DNA of 64,000 bases from Cyanoderma ruficeps (GCA_008694505.1 VZDJ01000219.1:2751103-2815102); one strand, 5' to 3'. Counted from the first letter of the stretch, positions 1 to 13,009 are shown. Made by a program: numbers and translations. Notes: a model not told the origin generated them from the sequence alone.

Positions 1-2806
1 AATTCTTCTACGTCCCAGTTACAGACCCTCAAGCAGCACCTCATATCTTGGTTTCAATTGAACAGTGGAATCATATTCCAGTGCTATTTTTACACAATTA
101 CACCCAGCAATGTAGTTACAGCTGCATTTAGTGCATTTCCTTACAATAACATGGTATTTTAATTAAAAAACAAGGGATATATGCAAGTGGTTTAAAGGAT
201 CCTTCAACAGAACCTGTTTCTGCAGTGTGGGAACTAATGGAAATAGTACTATTTTTTTTTTTTTAATATTGCATTTTTAAAAGAAAAATAAAATCCTGTA
301 GTTTAGATTATATGAGCATTAGGAAAAGCAAAGAGATGTTTTCTTTACACAGATATCAAAAAATATAGTCTACATTGCTGTCCCTTTCTTTTGTTATGAG
401 GAAGACTCCTCACAGTTCTCAGTCTGCCTTAAGCAGACTTGGAATCCACAATGCAGGAGAGAAAAAGGAAGAAGTGTTCTGCATTGCTCTGAGTCCCTCT
501 GAGCCCCACACTGCAAACACCACACATCAATAGCCCGGCTCAGGTGTGGATGAATGAAGTCTTGCACTCTTAAGAGCCTGAGACAGAACACCAGAGATTC
601 AGAGCTCTCCCTCTTTCAAGCCCACTCCATCACCTTCCCATTAGAAACAGAACATGGAGAAAAGAAATGAGACAAATCCCTCCCATACTTTGCAGTCTGC
701 AGGAACCTGTCTCACCTGAAAGCCTCCGTTCCCTAATAAAAGACTTCTTGGATTTAAACTTCCTACTAGATCCGTACATCTGACCTCCATACCTCCTTAA
801 AAACATCTCTCCAAGATTCAACTTATCTTTTAAAATCTGTGGGCTCTCTCCTTTCTTGATTCTTTCTCTCTCCAACTCTGAACTGCTGTAGAAAAGCAGC
901 TTCTCATAAATCCTCTGCTTTCTTTCCTGTCCAGTACTGCATCAGTAATCTTTAACAAAGCAGCTTACAGAACAGCATCCACAAACTGTGGAACAATTTT
1001 CAATTCCTGCACAGTGCTATGGATGATCATAAAAATAAGAAGAGATGGTGACCTATGAAGTAGAAATATTTTGAAAATGGTGTTTTCCTGTTTTCCTTCC
1101 CTGCAACTTTACACTTGAATGGACTAGTCATTTAGCAGCGTAACTGCAGTGTAAATCTGAATATTTTAAACCCTTGTTCTTGAAAATTGGTTTAATATAT
1201 ATTCTGGAAAATAGATACCTCTCTTGTGACTCGTCTGTGCAGAGTACTGTCCACTGAGCAATGTTTATAAAAAGGGAAATCCTTGGAAACTGTTTTGCTT
1301 TGTTTCCAGTCTGTAGCATGCCTTGCTTCTCAATTCTTCAGAGGGATGAGATAGAGCTGTAGTCTGGTGTTATTCTTCAAAAGCATTAAAGCATAAAATT
1401 ACCATTTATTGCGAGGTGTAAGACAAATTAAATAAGAGACAAAATGTATCTAATCTAAGTAAAACTTCTTTTTACTTTTAATATAACTTTATTTCTTTGA
1501 AGAGACTATATTCAGGTTGGTGATGACTTAGGGAAAGAATAAAACAGAACACCTAGGATAGCTTGCATCTACTTCTAACAGCTATCATCAATCAGAAAAA
1601 TGATATTATATGCCTTTTAAATATAATGTAAATTTACTGGAATCATTCCAATGTCAAGATGAAACTTTAAGCTGTATGTTCACCATGGAGAAATTAATTC
1701 ACCAACTTTACTACTGGATTAGAAGTAGTCTTTTGCTGCTGTTTAAAGGAAGAAAGGGAGAATAGACAAAAAAGAAGGGATGGATTCTACAGGGAAAATC
1801 TGGTGCTCCCCAGCACTTCACCTGGCTGAGAAGCTGTGTTTATAATGCAAATACAAAGTCAGAAAGAAGGAATAAACTACACAGGTCATTGGTAATATAC
1901 AGTGATGAATGGAGACTGAAAAACAGCCTTATATATTTACTGTACCTTTAACAATGCATAACAGCAAGATTATGGAGAGAAATATCAATTTTCCCCAGGA
2001 AATAACCTAATTTTCATTAAAAAACCCATTTTTTGTCCCCTTTTTGTGTAAAAATCACATTCCATTGTTTGTCCACATAACTTCAGGAAAGCAAGCCTAA
2101 TGTCCTACTTGCCCTTGAACATTTCTTGTTCCCATATTGAGAAGCATTTAAGGAATAGGCTTCAGGTCTGCTTGTAATGGCCTGAAGGACAATCTAAATG
2201 CCACCAGGTCAAGGTACTGTCACCTGCACTCCCTGGGTCTGACATTCTCTGACCAGGAAAACGAAGGGAACCCTTTAAAGACACAAACTCTAAAATCAAG
2301 CATCAAAAGGCGTTTAAAGGTGTTCCTGCGATCTTAATCTGGTAACACTGGAAAAATAAATTATAAATTGTTTGGTATCCATCCTATGAAAGAGGATAAG
2401 AGCAAGAATATTGAAGAAGAGCTGATTTGTAATGCACAGCCATAAGAAACAATCCTCAGGCTATCTGACACTGGAATAGCAGGGATTTGTATTTTCTTTT
2501 AAATCTGTCTTTTTTAATATACCCCTTCTTCCCACAGCATTCAATACAAGCACACCTCCAAATAAAAATAAATCTCTGCAGAACAATTAATGAGTTCATC
2601 AACAAGGACTGAACAAATCAGCCTGAGAAAAAACCATTTGAACCATCAGCTTTCTTCCCACTTGGTGTGAAATAAGGGTGGGATCAATAATGGTGGTATA
2701 AAATGCACTGCTCATGTGAAACCACTGGCTTAGAAACACAAACATATTCCAAATAAATGAGCAGGTCATGTAAGAACCACAAAGCCTAAAAAGCAGGTCA
2801 GTCTGT
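1..2806. other. A+T-rich noncoding stretch, no gene seen
   Basis: Open frames here are all under 85 codons, with no recognisable domain and no convincing splice-site context. A run of 13 T lies at about 252-264. No interspersed repeat could be recognised by eye. It is most simply intergenic or intronic DNA. Confidence 0.55.
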
Positions 2807-2928
2807 GCTTTTCCATCTATCTTCCCCTTTCCAATTACCCCTCATTCCTCTCCTTTTCACTTGCTCCTCATCCCTCAACACACACCTCATTCAATATCCT
2901 GCTCCTCTCAGCTCCTCTCCTTCTCTGC
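2807..2928. repeat. Pyrimidine-rich low-complexity tract
   Basis: About 120 bases on the plus strand are dominated by C and T (repeated TCC, CTCC and CCTC words) with only scattered A and G. There is no regular repeat unit, so this is low-complexity sequence and not a true microsatellite. Such tracts are common in vertebrate introns and intergenic DNA. No function is inferred. Confidence 0.6.
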
Positions 2929-5900
2929 ATTTGAATTAAACTGTTCCACCAGTTTTCTGTTCTGCTGAAAGTCGGGGTGGACAAAATAACAACTGAAGGA
3001 GACATTTTTCCATTAGCTCAAGTGCTCGTCAAACAGGAGCCTTGAATAGCCAAGGGGAACAAACACAGTCACAACTGTGTTAAGGTTTAATTTACAAACC
3101 CAGAGCAACAAACAACACACTCACAATCCCCTGCTTAACCAGTAAATTTAGGCTCTCTCAAATCTAGGTTCCTGTCTAAGTTGTGTCTTAAAGATAATTT
3201 GGAAGCTCCAAGGCCCACGATCACATTGAATACAGCTGCAAGTCATATTAAGTGGTTCAGGTCTTTTCTGTATAGCCAGAGAAAAAGTAACATGTGGTCA
3301 TTGTCCCTGGTGCGATATTTCTGGATTAATAAAGCAGCAGGACTCACATGGTTTGCACACAGTGGGCCAAACTGATTCCATAAACCTTTCTAATCACATA
3401 ATAGAGTAGTTGCTATGTATACTACCTCCCACTTTTCAACTTCTTGAGTAGCTAACAATTTTATGTCAAATGCAAAGTGGAGATCTTCCACTCCAAACAA
3501 ATTCTTATTTATTTTTTCCAAGAGCATTGCCTCCAATATGAAAATCGTCTATGTAAGCAGAAGGCTTCAGGAAAATCTGCAATATCCTTATTCTAAATTC
3601 CAAAAAGCACGAATTAAATCACCTAGTCTGCCCTTTTTACCTACTGGATAAAGATGGAGAACATTTTAAAATCCTTATGTAGTTCATTATGTGCTGAAAG
3701 GTTAGCAACAATTTTGGCATGCATCACATTAATTTCTGAAAGTCTGAACGACTTTACTACACGTTTGCAGTACTTAATATACTTGGATTCTGGCAAGTGG
3801 GGAGCAGCTGAACATGAAAACCTTGTTTCCCTCACAGCTACTGCAAGACAATTTTTTTTCCACTGAACAGTGTGAAGAGGGTGGAAACCGCACAGAATCC
3901 ACACCAGGCACAATCACACTCAGCCAGCAGCAGACACTGTGTTGTACCAAATCCCCTTGGCAAATAAACCTCCTTACAGGAAACTGGATATTAATTAGTT
4001 CAAACAATGATATATTCAGCGGATAAGTTTTATATTTCAACAGGTGTAGCAACTGCCTGGAAGACACCACAATAATAGGTTTCCTCTGGAATCTCCTGGT
4101 TCAGCTAACATGTAGTTTTACAAGAGTTAGTTTTGCTATGACTTTTTAAAAATTCTTTGTGTTCAGATGTTCCATTTCAGTCCAGGTGTCCTGTATGAAT
4201 ACACAGACAGAGATTGCATCAAAGGTCTGACAGAGTTTTTCAGGTTCTTTTACCTGTTGTTATTATTTCATTCTAAGAGTCTTTACTACAGTCACAACCA
4301 GGTGTTGCACTAAATTTTACCTTTCAGCATAACACAAAACTCATTGACATCAGTGTTCATTTTGCTACTCCATGAATGAGAGACTTATATCTACTTTGTG
4401 AACAGAAATTTTTGCAACCAAAACTCTTGACTTTTGCACTGTTAAACTAAGATTTAGTCAATGGAACACTATGAATCATTCATTCCTTTTGTGATTGAAT
4501 ATCTAACACTGCAGTACGAGCTTGCAACCAAGAGACCAGGGATCAATTTAACTAATTACAAATTTAAGCACTCGCATTATGGACCAGCAGCACTGAAATG
4601 AACAGAACTCCTCTGTAAACCTCCACAGGCACAAAATTAATCTTCCAGTTACCCTGTTTCTTTGAGAAGAATGACAATCCACAGGTCAACACACTTATAA
4701 AATGTCATAAAGTTCTGAATTCAGTTGCTTCTTCAACACAGATTTCACACACAAATTGGACAAATCAGAAATCATAATTCTGATTTAGGAGGATTTGTTT
4801 TCTGAAAGACATGAAGGCGCTTCACAACCATGACTTACACAGAATCCAAATGTACACAAATTACTTTTATGCAGAAAATTCAGGCTTCTAATCTTTATTT
4901 GTACTGCCTGTGGTGATTAAGAATGAGAATCTCTTTGGTTTCAGCCAGCAAACTACACAGCACAGAGGACTCTGGCAACTGTCCAGTACTCCACTACAGT
5001 CAAGTAAGACTTTACATGGAACAATGTCCCTTAAGAATAACTTAAGAAAGATGGCACTACTCATTATAGCACTTGCTAAAAAGAGAATCTAAAATAGATC
5101 TAAATCTCTAATGCACCTCTTGTTCTCTTGGAACAGCAACTATGCTTTTAAGACAACCATTTTCCCTTACTGAACTTCCACTGTATTAAGCCATAATGAA
5201 ATACCAACACACGTGTGCGCATAGGCATTAAAGAATTCCTCAGATTACCATGTAGTACAAGTTTTCTCTTAACTTAGTTAAATACCTTGGTATCTGTGTG
5301 TTCACCGGAAAAGCATTTAAAAATATAAACCTGAGGATAAATGGGAGGAAAAATAAAGACAAAGTAAATGAAGGGATATATAATGATCTGTGATTTGAGC
5401 AAAATGTCCAACTGCAATGCTAAATCTCAATTAGTTTTGTGCAGTGGGTAACAGTAAAGAGGGAGATAATGGCCTGAAGCCATTTTTATACTTTAAAAAT
5501 AAGACTGATACTATGTCAGGGTCTAGACTGTCAAATGTCACCTGCTCATGGCATTTAACAAAAAGAGTTCTGTCACATGCAAACCCCACACAATGCATTA
5601 ATAATCATGTATTCCAATCTAGGAATGATATCAGAAAGAAGGAAAATTTATGCACAATGACTCTTGTCTTTTCTCTCTGATCACATTCCATCGGTGTATC
5701 ACATCACCTCACCCAAGCAACTGGTGCCTTTGCTACGACTCAGGTGGCTTGGTTTTAACAGAACTGTTTAGAGAACTGCTCTTCTTTTCCCAGTGTGTGA
5801 CAGTGCACTTACTGTCCATATCTAATTTATCCCCCCCATGGGTGTCAATGCATTCATTCCAGAACGGAATAGACCAGACTGGTTTGGTTGGAACAAAGAC

Positions 5901-8119
5901 CATCTCCAGCTGCCCAAGCTACTCCGGGCTGAGCAAGCTAAGGGCATTGTCCAAATGCCTCTTCAACAATGGCAGGCGTGATTCTCTGAGCTGTTGAGAT
6001 CCCTCTACAAGAGAATTCCTCCCTCAAGAGTCACCAGCACCTCCTTGTTCCCATATCAGCAAACTTGCTAATGGTGCGTTCAACTACTTCATGCAAGCAC
6101 TGATCAATGCCCCGAAGAGCACTGCCCTACAGCTGAGCACTGTATTTTCTTAGAAGTGATCCTTCCTCTTCCCTAACCTTTTTTCAAAGATTTTAGTGTT
6201 TGGCCCTCACTGAAAGGTTGTGTATTAGCCAGACTGATGGGCAGACAGGCAAATAAACACCTACTTGAGGCAACAAATCAGCTGAATGGCCATGTATTTG
6301 TACAAAGTATGGGACTAAAGAAAGAAAATTAGGCCTGCACCTGATGGTTCACTTGTTTCATATTGTCATATTCCATTAACATTCACTCAGCAGGTAAATG
6401 TGTTTTTTTTTCATGGCAAATGCTGCAGGGAGGAGGGAAGAGTTTATTTTACTCAGAGAACAACACAGCTTTTTCAAGTGTCAAGACACTTACCAATCTT
6501 TTGCTTTACCTGAACTATTAAAACTCACTCAGTTTTGAGAGAACTATAAAATTTCAAGATGCATTTAACATTGCAGAAGGCCCAGCCCTTCCCCAAACTC
6601 TCCATTTTCTCTCCTGTATCAGCAGTTTCTCTGCCATGTCTGAGTGCTTGCTGACATGCCACCAGGCATCTCTTCCTGTTGACGATTCTGACCTTTATTA
6701 ATTCAAGTCTGCAATCTTCACCACTGATCTGTCAAAACTGACACCTTGTCACACTAAGATTTTGCAGGGAGCATTCTGAAATAGTTCACAGGGCATTACA
6801 TCGAATCTACCTGATAGCCAGAGAGGAAATTCACATTTTTTAGCTACTTTTTTTATATTTGTGTGGCAGGGCAGCCATATCTGTTGCAATTAATTTGCAA
6901 AAGGGCTCAGTACTCCAAAAGACTACAACCAATCCTAATAAGTGACCAACTCAATTATGGTAATTTGTTTTTATAAAATAGTTTTCAATAGCAGGCTTTT
7001 TTATTTCTTCTCAAAATGTATCCCTAATGGCAATAGTGATAAACAAATCTTTACATCTCGAAGTTGAACCAGGGACAGTTTGAGACCCTTATTGTATAAA
7101 TGTATTTCACAGAAAAAAAACAGCAGGCAAACAGAATGGCCCTTTTAGCATCATCATTTGGAAAAGATGCAAGATTTGGACAAAACATTTCCTAAAATAT
7201 TCCAACAGCTAAACTATTTTACAAGCAACGGTTGTGGATGCATTAGGCAACTTCAAGACTGACATTTCATCAGGTCATTGCACTAATTCCCATAACACAG
7301 CAAAACTGCTGCCATAAATATTTTTGCCTAGTTATACCATAGGGGTGGTATTTTTTTTATAACCACCTAAAGCTAGCTTAACACAAAAAAAGAGTAATAT
7401 TTCTGAGCATGAACTACACAAGAAATGTTTTAAACCAGTATTATTTACAGTATTTAAATGTCTTAAAAGTTATTACTCTTACATTTTATGTCCTGTACGG
7501 TGTGGAATAACCTCTGGAGGATGAAAGTGTATGAGTACCTCACTACACCTAAGGCAGACTGACTTTTTATCTGCTGTAACTACACTGAAACCGAGTGAAG
7601 GAGGTACTAAGCTTGCTTGAGCTGAGGCTGTGTCAGAACCTGCGGTGCTTTATTGACAAGACAATTCCCTACGTGGAACATCACAGCTGTACACGGGAAT
7701 TCTTCTCAGCATGGGTGTACTCCCACTAATAACAACATTTTGGGGAGTCACATAATGGCTGCACAAATGTGCAGGTTGGACTTTCTTCAATGACCTAGAA
7801 CTTGTCCTCAGCATCCTGCAGTCTTTGACATCCTCTTGAGGAAAACATACCTTTTGTTATATGATGCACTCAGAAATAACTCTTCTGTGCCAATACACAA
7901 GGATTTCCGAAGTGCCAACTGCATCTGGGAAACGAATGCTGCTGGGTGTTTATGTTTGTACAGAGGACATCCTCTCATAGTTTTATTCCTGACAGAAATC
8001 ATATGGCTATTTTGTTCTTATGGCACCTCTCTAAAACCACCATTTTTGTTTAAGATAAGGTTTTTATTTCCTGTCTCTAAAGAGATTAGGGCAAAGGAAA
8101 GCAAAGACAAGTCAGAATT
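2929..8119. other. A+T-rich noncoding stretch, no gene seen
   Basis: The longest open frames (115 codons at 5650-5997 and 116 codons at 7836-8186) have no family-like composition. The second only becomes meaningful in its last 20 codons, where it enters the retroelement fragment starting at about 8120. No RNA gene, CpG island or recognisable repeat was found. Confidence 0.5.
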
Positions 8120-8400
8120 ACAGACCAATTACAGACCACTCAGCTGTGCTTCAGCCCTGGGCAAACTGATCAAACCCATATATTAAACTGACTATTTATA
8201 AGCACTTGCAGATTAACCATGAGATGGATAGCCACCAACACAATTTTCCTGAGAGCAAATCAGTTGTTTGACAGCTCAGTCTAACTTCCTTCAACACAAA
8301 CCTGGTAGCTAAAAGGAAAGCAGGAAATGTCACGTCTTGACTCCAGTAAACCTCTCAACAATATCTAGCCAGATTGTCTTGCACCACCTGAACAGACAGG
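8120..8400 (+). mobile_element. Degenerate CR1/L3-clade LINE reverse-transcriptase fragment
   Basis: An ancient non-LTR retrotransposon remnant. Positions 8127-8183 translate to NYRPLSCASALGKLIKPIY, a form of the NYRP..L.S..GK..E motif at the start of CR1-clade reverse transcriptase, and then hit a TAA. In another frame about 8241-8276 gives HQHNFPESKSV, matching the QHGF..GKSC-type motif. Positions 8334-8361 are a decayed form of the LDFSKAFD catalytic-domain motif, now with stops. The three motifs occur in the correct order and roughly correct spacing, interrupted by frameshifts and stops, so the copy is long dead. The word ATTACAGACC occurs twice in direct succession at 8117-8138, a small local duplication. 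The exact subfamily (L3-like versus old CR1) cannot be told by eye. Confidence 0.7.
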
Positions 8401-9616
8401 TTATATGAAAACCCTGTAAGAGTGGTGAAAATCCCATTGGATAACCATTAGGCACATTTATGCATGCCCTAGTAATAATGGGCTGTCTTCAGCTGCCGCA
8501 AAAAGATTCCAGCTAAATGCTATTAAGGGGTTTCAAATCCAAGGATCAACAAAACAAAACTAAATTGCACAAGGAGGTCAGGGTGAAAAGCCACTAACAG
8601 CAAATGAGAAGAGGGATAGAATATTTGTTTTTCAGGATTTCTGGCTTGATTTCTAAAATATAAAACTAAAGAGGAGTGGTGAATTCACTTCTTAAAAAAT
8701 ATATTTAGATTATTTACTCCTAGTCCAATTTCTTCACTATCTTCTCAAGCCTTTTTCATATCTGTAGAAAACATTGGAAGAAATCTTGAAAAAAATAAAC
8801 TGAGATGCAAGCAAAATCCTGTAAGTGGCTACAAATTGCAGACCCCTTCTAAAGTTATTGCAAATTTGATGATAAAATGAAAATCCACATAAATCACCAA
8901 TTTTCTAAAATCACAAGTCCCAATGAGACTAAAAAGTATTTGCCACTTGCAAGGTATATTAATTAAGGTAACCTCCAAATCAAACACCATCGTTTATCCT
9001 AAATGATAATAAATACAGTAATCTCAGGAAACATGACAACATGCTGTAAATGTTTACCATGAATTGATATAATTCTTAATTCAGTTATCCAAGTAAAAGT
9101 CAATCATAGGAGTGCCAGTTAATTATCAAATTTTCTCAAAGTGTGGTTCTAGCACTTGATACTAGCAGGACCAGATTAATAACATGACACTACACAGCAT
9201 GAGAAGTCTGTAAATAAGTTGATTTATCCCCAAGAGCAGCACTTGGACTATACTGGAAGAAGAAATTTCTCTTTCATAAATCTTAAAAATACAGAAAAAT
9301 ACACTATGAATAACCAAAAACCTAAACAAGAATAAACTGAACTTTGCTATCAGAGCCATTAGGTAAATAGGATTAAGCTAAATCTGCCGGGAGAAAAAAA
9401 GGTAACAAATAAGCAACAAACTTGTAGTATCAGCATTGCAGTAGTACAGAAAATGATCTAGATTTCAACTACAATCACTATAATGTATGATTACTCATTG
9501 TCATGAGTAAGGCGAGATACATTTAAGACTATGTCAATCAATGCATCTGCATTGACACCTCCATGAAAACATAGTGCATATCTCATACACAATTTACTTC
9601 ATGATGTGCTGCACAC
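8401..9616. other. A+T-rich spacer between LINE fragments
   Basis: No open frame above 65 codons and no recognised repeat. The left edge may hold further unrecognisable LINE sequence beyond 8400. Confidence 0.5.
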
Positions 9617-9668
9617 AGAATCAGAATCAGAATCAGAATCAATCAGAATCAGAATCAGAATCAGAGTC
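9617..9668 (-). repeat. Expanded (GATTCT)n tail of the CR1
   Basis: The 3' end of this CR1 carries about eight AGAATC hexamers on the plus strand, with one interruption (AATCAATC) and one variant (AGAGTC). Most CR1 copies end in two to four octamers related to ATTCTATG. Here a hexamer shortened from that octamer appears to have expanded by slippage. Confidence 0.85.
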
Positions 9669-9915
9669 ATTAGGTTGGAAGAGGCCTCCAGGATCATCGA
9701 GTCGAACCCAACCCTAACCTCAACTAAACCATGGCACCAAGTGCCACATCCAGTCTTTGTTTAAACACATCCAGGGATGGTGACTCCACCACCTCCCTGG
9801 GCAGGCCATTCCAGTATTTTATCACCCTTCCTGTAAAAAACTTTTTCCTCATGTCCAGCCTGTGTTTCCCTAAGACTGTGTCCTCTTGCTCTGTCAGTTA
9901 CTGCCAGAATCAAGT
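9617..9915 (-). mobile_element. CR1 LINE 3' end, 5'-truncated
   Basis: Read on the minus strand, this is the 3' terminal part of an avian CR1. The plus strand shows the typical reverse-complement landmarks in order: AGAATC-type tail, GGTTGGAAGAGGCCTCCAGG, ATCATCGAGTC, a 'CCATGGCACCAAGTGCCAC' block, 'CCAGGGATGGTGACTCCACC', 'CCTGGGCAGGCC' and 'TTTTTCCTCATGTCCAGCCT'. Similarity fades near 9915, so about 300 bases of 3' untranslated region remain and no reverse transcriptase is present, the usual result of 5' truncation on insertion. CR1 elements normally lack target-site duplications, and none was found. Confidence 0.92.
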
Positions 9916-10810
9916 CTGATTTCTCACAGTGAGAAAATGGCAAACCATGACTCTCAACTCTTCTGAGCTGGGCATAAAACACTCGCAGTTCTATCAAGTG
10001 CAGTTCGCAGCCTGGGAAGTCTGAAGTTAAACACAGTTAAACACCTTCTCTAGTCTCTAGGATGAAGACTTTCCCTTGATAATGTTTTGTTTTTAGACAA
10101 AGAATTTGCCTAGAGAATTGATCAAAGAGATGATCTGTTGGACAAGAAGATGAAACTGCATATCTTCTTTTCTGATATATTATTAAAAAGTATCACAGAA
10201 CCACGCACTTCATGTTTCTACTAAAGAATCTAACTACTCAACCAGAGATTGTTGTTGGGCTTTTTCCTCCCTTTTTAGAACTGAAACGGGTGTTAGAGGG
10301 TCCTTCCTACCTGCCTTTTTATTAAATGTGGCTAGCTTTGAAGCATGTATCTCTGAAATGAGGCAGATGGTGTATTCTTTGAAGTACCAGCCTACTCAAA
10401 GCAGAAGCAAAAAAGGAGAAACAGCTCTATTGCTGTTACTTTATTATGCAATGCCCTTTTAATCTCATAGGGATGACCACAGAGAATCAGAAGATGAAAT
10501 CATGATTCCTCCTGATAATGCTTTGCAAAAAGAGAGATAGAACTACAAGGAATGGGTTCAGGCTTCTCAATACAGTATATGGAAGAAAAGCCCCATTGTA
10601 ATGATCCACTGTCTCACTGTGACAGACCATGAATGCCATAATGATTTTCAAATCATCAGGAACTACAGAAGTTCCTGCATTCCAGTCTAAAGGAAGATGG
10701 AGCAGTAGAAACTATTCAAAGGATCAATTTAAAGAAACCAGAATCTGCCTTCTATCATCAAGCCTGGGCCAGCAATATCACCTATTTGTCAGGTCAGTAT
10801 AACCAGATCC
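9916..10810. other. Noncoding spacer between two CR1 copies
   Basis: No gene or recognised repeat. The two flanking CR1 copies are in opposite orientation, so transcription from a single promoter would carry only one in sense. Confidence 0.5.
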
Positions 10811-11120
10811 AAAAGAAAGTAACAAGACAGAACAAGACAGAACAAGACAGAACAAGACAGAACAAGACAGAACAAGGGGAAATGGCCTCTAGTTGCAGCA
10901 GGGTATGTTTAGGTTGGATATCAGGAAAAACTTCACTAAAAGGGTGGTCAGGCATTGAAACAGGCTGCACAGAAAAGTGGTGGAGTCAGCACCCCTGGAG
11001 GAGTTTAAAAGATGTGTAGATGTGGCACTTGGGGATGCGGTTTAGTGGTGACTTGGCAATGCTGAGTTAGCAGCTGGGCTAAATCATCTCAAACTTTTCC
11101 TCCACCTAAACAATTCTAGG
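10811..11120 (+). mobile_element. CR1 LINE 3' end, 5'-truncated
   Basis: A second CR1 3' untranslated fragment, plus orientation. Landmarks in order: AAGTAACAAG, ACAAGGGGAAATGGCCTC, AGTTGCAGCAGGGTATGTTT, AGGTTGGATATCAGGAAAAA, CTTCACTAAAAGGGTGGTCA, GGCATTGAAACAGGCTGC, 'CCCCTGGAGGAGTTTAAAAG', 'TAGATGTGGCACTTGGGGAT', 'GGTTTAGTGGTGACTTGGCA' and a worn version of the GATGATCT...CCAACC...ATTCT end. The terminal octamer array is lost or reduced to one copy (ATTCTAGG at about 11112). Substitutions are many, so the copy is old. Confidence 0.93.
10821..10876 (+). repeat. 10-bp tandem repeat (AACAAGACAG)n inside CR1
   Basis: The decamer AACAAGACAG is repeated without error from 10821 to 10870, followed by a partial copy AACAAG. 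It sits where an ordinary CR1 has a single GTAACAAGCGATAGGACAAG-like stretch. This suggests that two naturally similar words (AACAAG and GACAAG) seeded a slippage or unequal-exchange expansion after insertion. Confidence 0.95.
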
Positions 11121-12931
11121 TTACTACAACTGAAAGATGCCAGTCCAAGCAAAAGATGTGCACAGTGAATATCAGAGTGCTTTTCAGAAAGACAAAGAAG
11201 AGGGATTCTCCTAAGGACCAGTCTCCTCAGATGCTGCAATAAAAAGGAAAGACACCTGAGGAAAAACCTCTTTTGGTGACAGCAGGTTCCCATGAACCGA
11301 AAGTGGTGCCTGCTGGCAAAAAAAATGTTAGCATGGGATCCCAGCAGGGAGCATTGAAAACCTTGCAGTGGCTAAAAGCTTCTGGTTTTGTAAACAAAAA
11401 GGTATTTTGCCAGCCAAATGGGGTTTTGTAAGTGCTCGCAGCTCTAATATAAATAGTCTAAAAAGAGTAAACAGTGGATACATGCAAGTACTAAACTCAT
11501 TTTTTGTCACTTAAATAATTAAACTGAATCTTATTGACTAATGAAGTTATTTGAAAACATCAGAGTAACATTCCAGCCAGCATAAGGAACTGTTTTTGCC
11601 TGAAGTGACATGTTCAGAGCAGAAGACTTTATTTCCTCATAAAATTTATTCTGTCATTTCTGCAAGAGAGTTATTTTTAGCTGACACATGAGATAGTAAA
11701 AAAAATACATACATGCAAAGCTTCAAACAAAATGAATAGTGACTCATCAGTCTGAAACTGCTCTTGTAGCAAGAAGAGTCAATGAAATAGGAATTGGCCA
11801 ATGGTGCCTTTCCTTAGCAATAAAAATATTCCAGAGTTCTCATGTTATATGCAAAGCTGGCAAAAGTAGCACAGTGTGCGTCGCCTACATGTCAGACTGG
11901 AATTGCCTGGTAGCTAGGAAAATTATTTCCTAAAATGTGTCACAGGCATCATTTGCATATCATCCAAAAATGCTCAAATTACTGATAGTTTGAAAGAAAA
12001 GTGCTGTTTACTTACCAAAGTAAGCACATGAACAGCTACTTTTAGCCGTGCACCTGAACTAGGAAATTGGCCACTCTGTCTTCCAATAAGGGACAGACAG
12101 CACACAGACAACAGGAGAGGGGAAAACATCAGACTAATTCTGTCCACAGCACTCATTTCTTTACTACAGTATTTCACAGATTATCATCACATTATAGTTA
12201 TTTTATTATGCTGCCTTCCTGAAAAAATTAGAATGACTGATCTTCCATCCAAGCTTTCATCAGGAAGAAACATTACAACGTGAGGAAGGTTTAATTACAG
12301 AATGGATGACACTGAACTTCATTCTTGACAGTCATCTTTCTATCAGGCCATTTATCTTCATATTTGCTGTGAGCTTTGAGACTCTACAAAACCTACAGCG
12401 TGGATTTGTTTGGTTTGACATGGTACATGGAATTCATTCTTGCAGTTCGTATTTTTGCATAAATGTCAACTTTTTCTTTACACAAAATTGTTGGGTCATT
12501 AGATGCAGTCAAGGACCCCTATTTCCTTTTCTGATAAAGAAAAGAAAAAAAAGTCCCACAACCAAACACAAAATATTCTGATTCAAGACACTTAAATCTG
12601 GAAGAGACCAGTTGTAGCTGAGATTTAATTTCAAAAGCTAGCTAATTCACAGAGATGAGGTGACTAAAAGAATGTTATATGCTATAAAATCCCCTGACTG
12701 CCATGTAAGCACAAAGAGATACATTATGTTATCTTAGCAATAAAGCTTGTTTTAAAGGTCGCCTTTCCCATCTGTAAGGAAAGAACTGCTCTCCTTTAAA
12801 AAGACCCAAATTACTTTAGAAATCTTTTTAATGGCCATACTTTCCTCTGTAAGTATTCAGAGTCTTTATTCTTGAGACTGAGGGTTTAGACATGCTTGGG
12901 GAGAGGAACAAAGCATGCTTTCTTTTGGAGG
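11121..12931. other. A+T-rich noncoding stretch, no gene seen
   Basis: The longest open frame is 91 codons at 12306-12581 with no recognisable motif. A weak CR1-tail-like string near 12580-12610 was judged too poor to call. Confidence 0.5.
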
Positions 12932-12976
12932 AGTTTTTGTGGGGTTTTTTCCCTGTTTTTTTTTTTTTTCTTTTTT
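12932..12976 (+). repeat. T-rich low-complexity tract
   Basis: Runs of five, six, fourteen and six T separated by G, CCC or C, about 30 bases before an ambiguous base (N) at 13007. On the minus strand this is an A-rich tract. It may be the poly(A)-like tail of a reverse-strand insertion covering the next block, but no target duplication was found. Confidence 0.7.
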
Positions 12977-13009
12977 AATTCAGGCAAACAGTCCCATTTG
13001 GCCTGCNTG

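Noticed and set aside
7770..7815. GGTTGGACT...CAATGACCT string resembling a CR1 tail (+)
   Set aside because: Only about 20 bases are suggestive and neither the upstream CR1 body nor a terminal octamer follows.
12578..12620. ATTCTGATTCAAG...CTGGAAGAGACC string resembling a CR1 reverse tail
   Set aside because: Similarity is short and stops at once; the GGTTGG core is missing.
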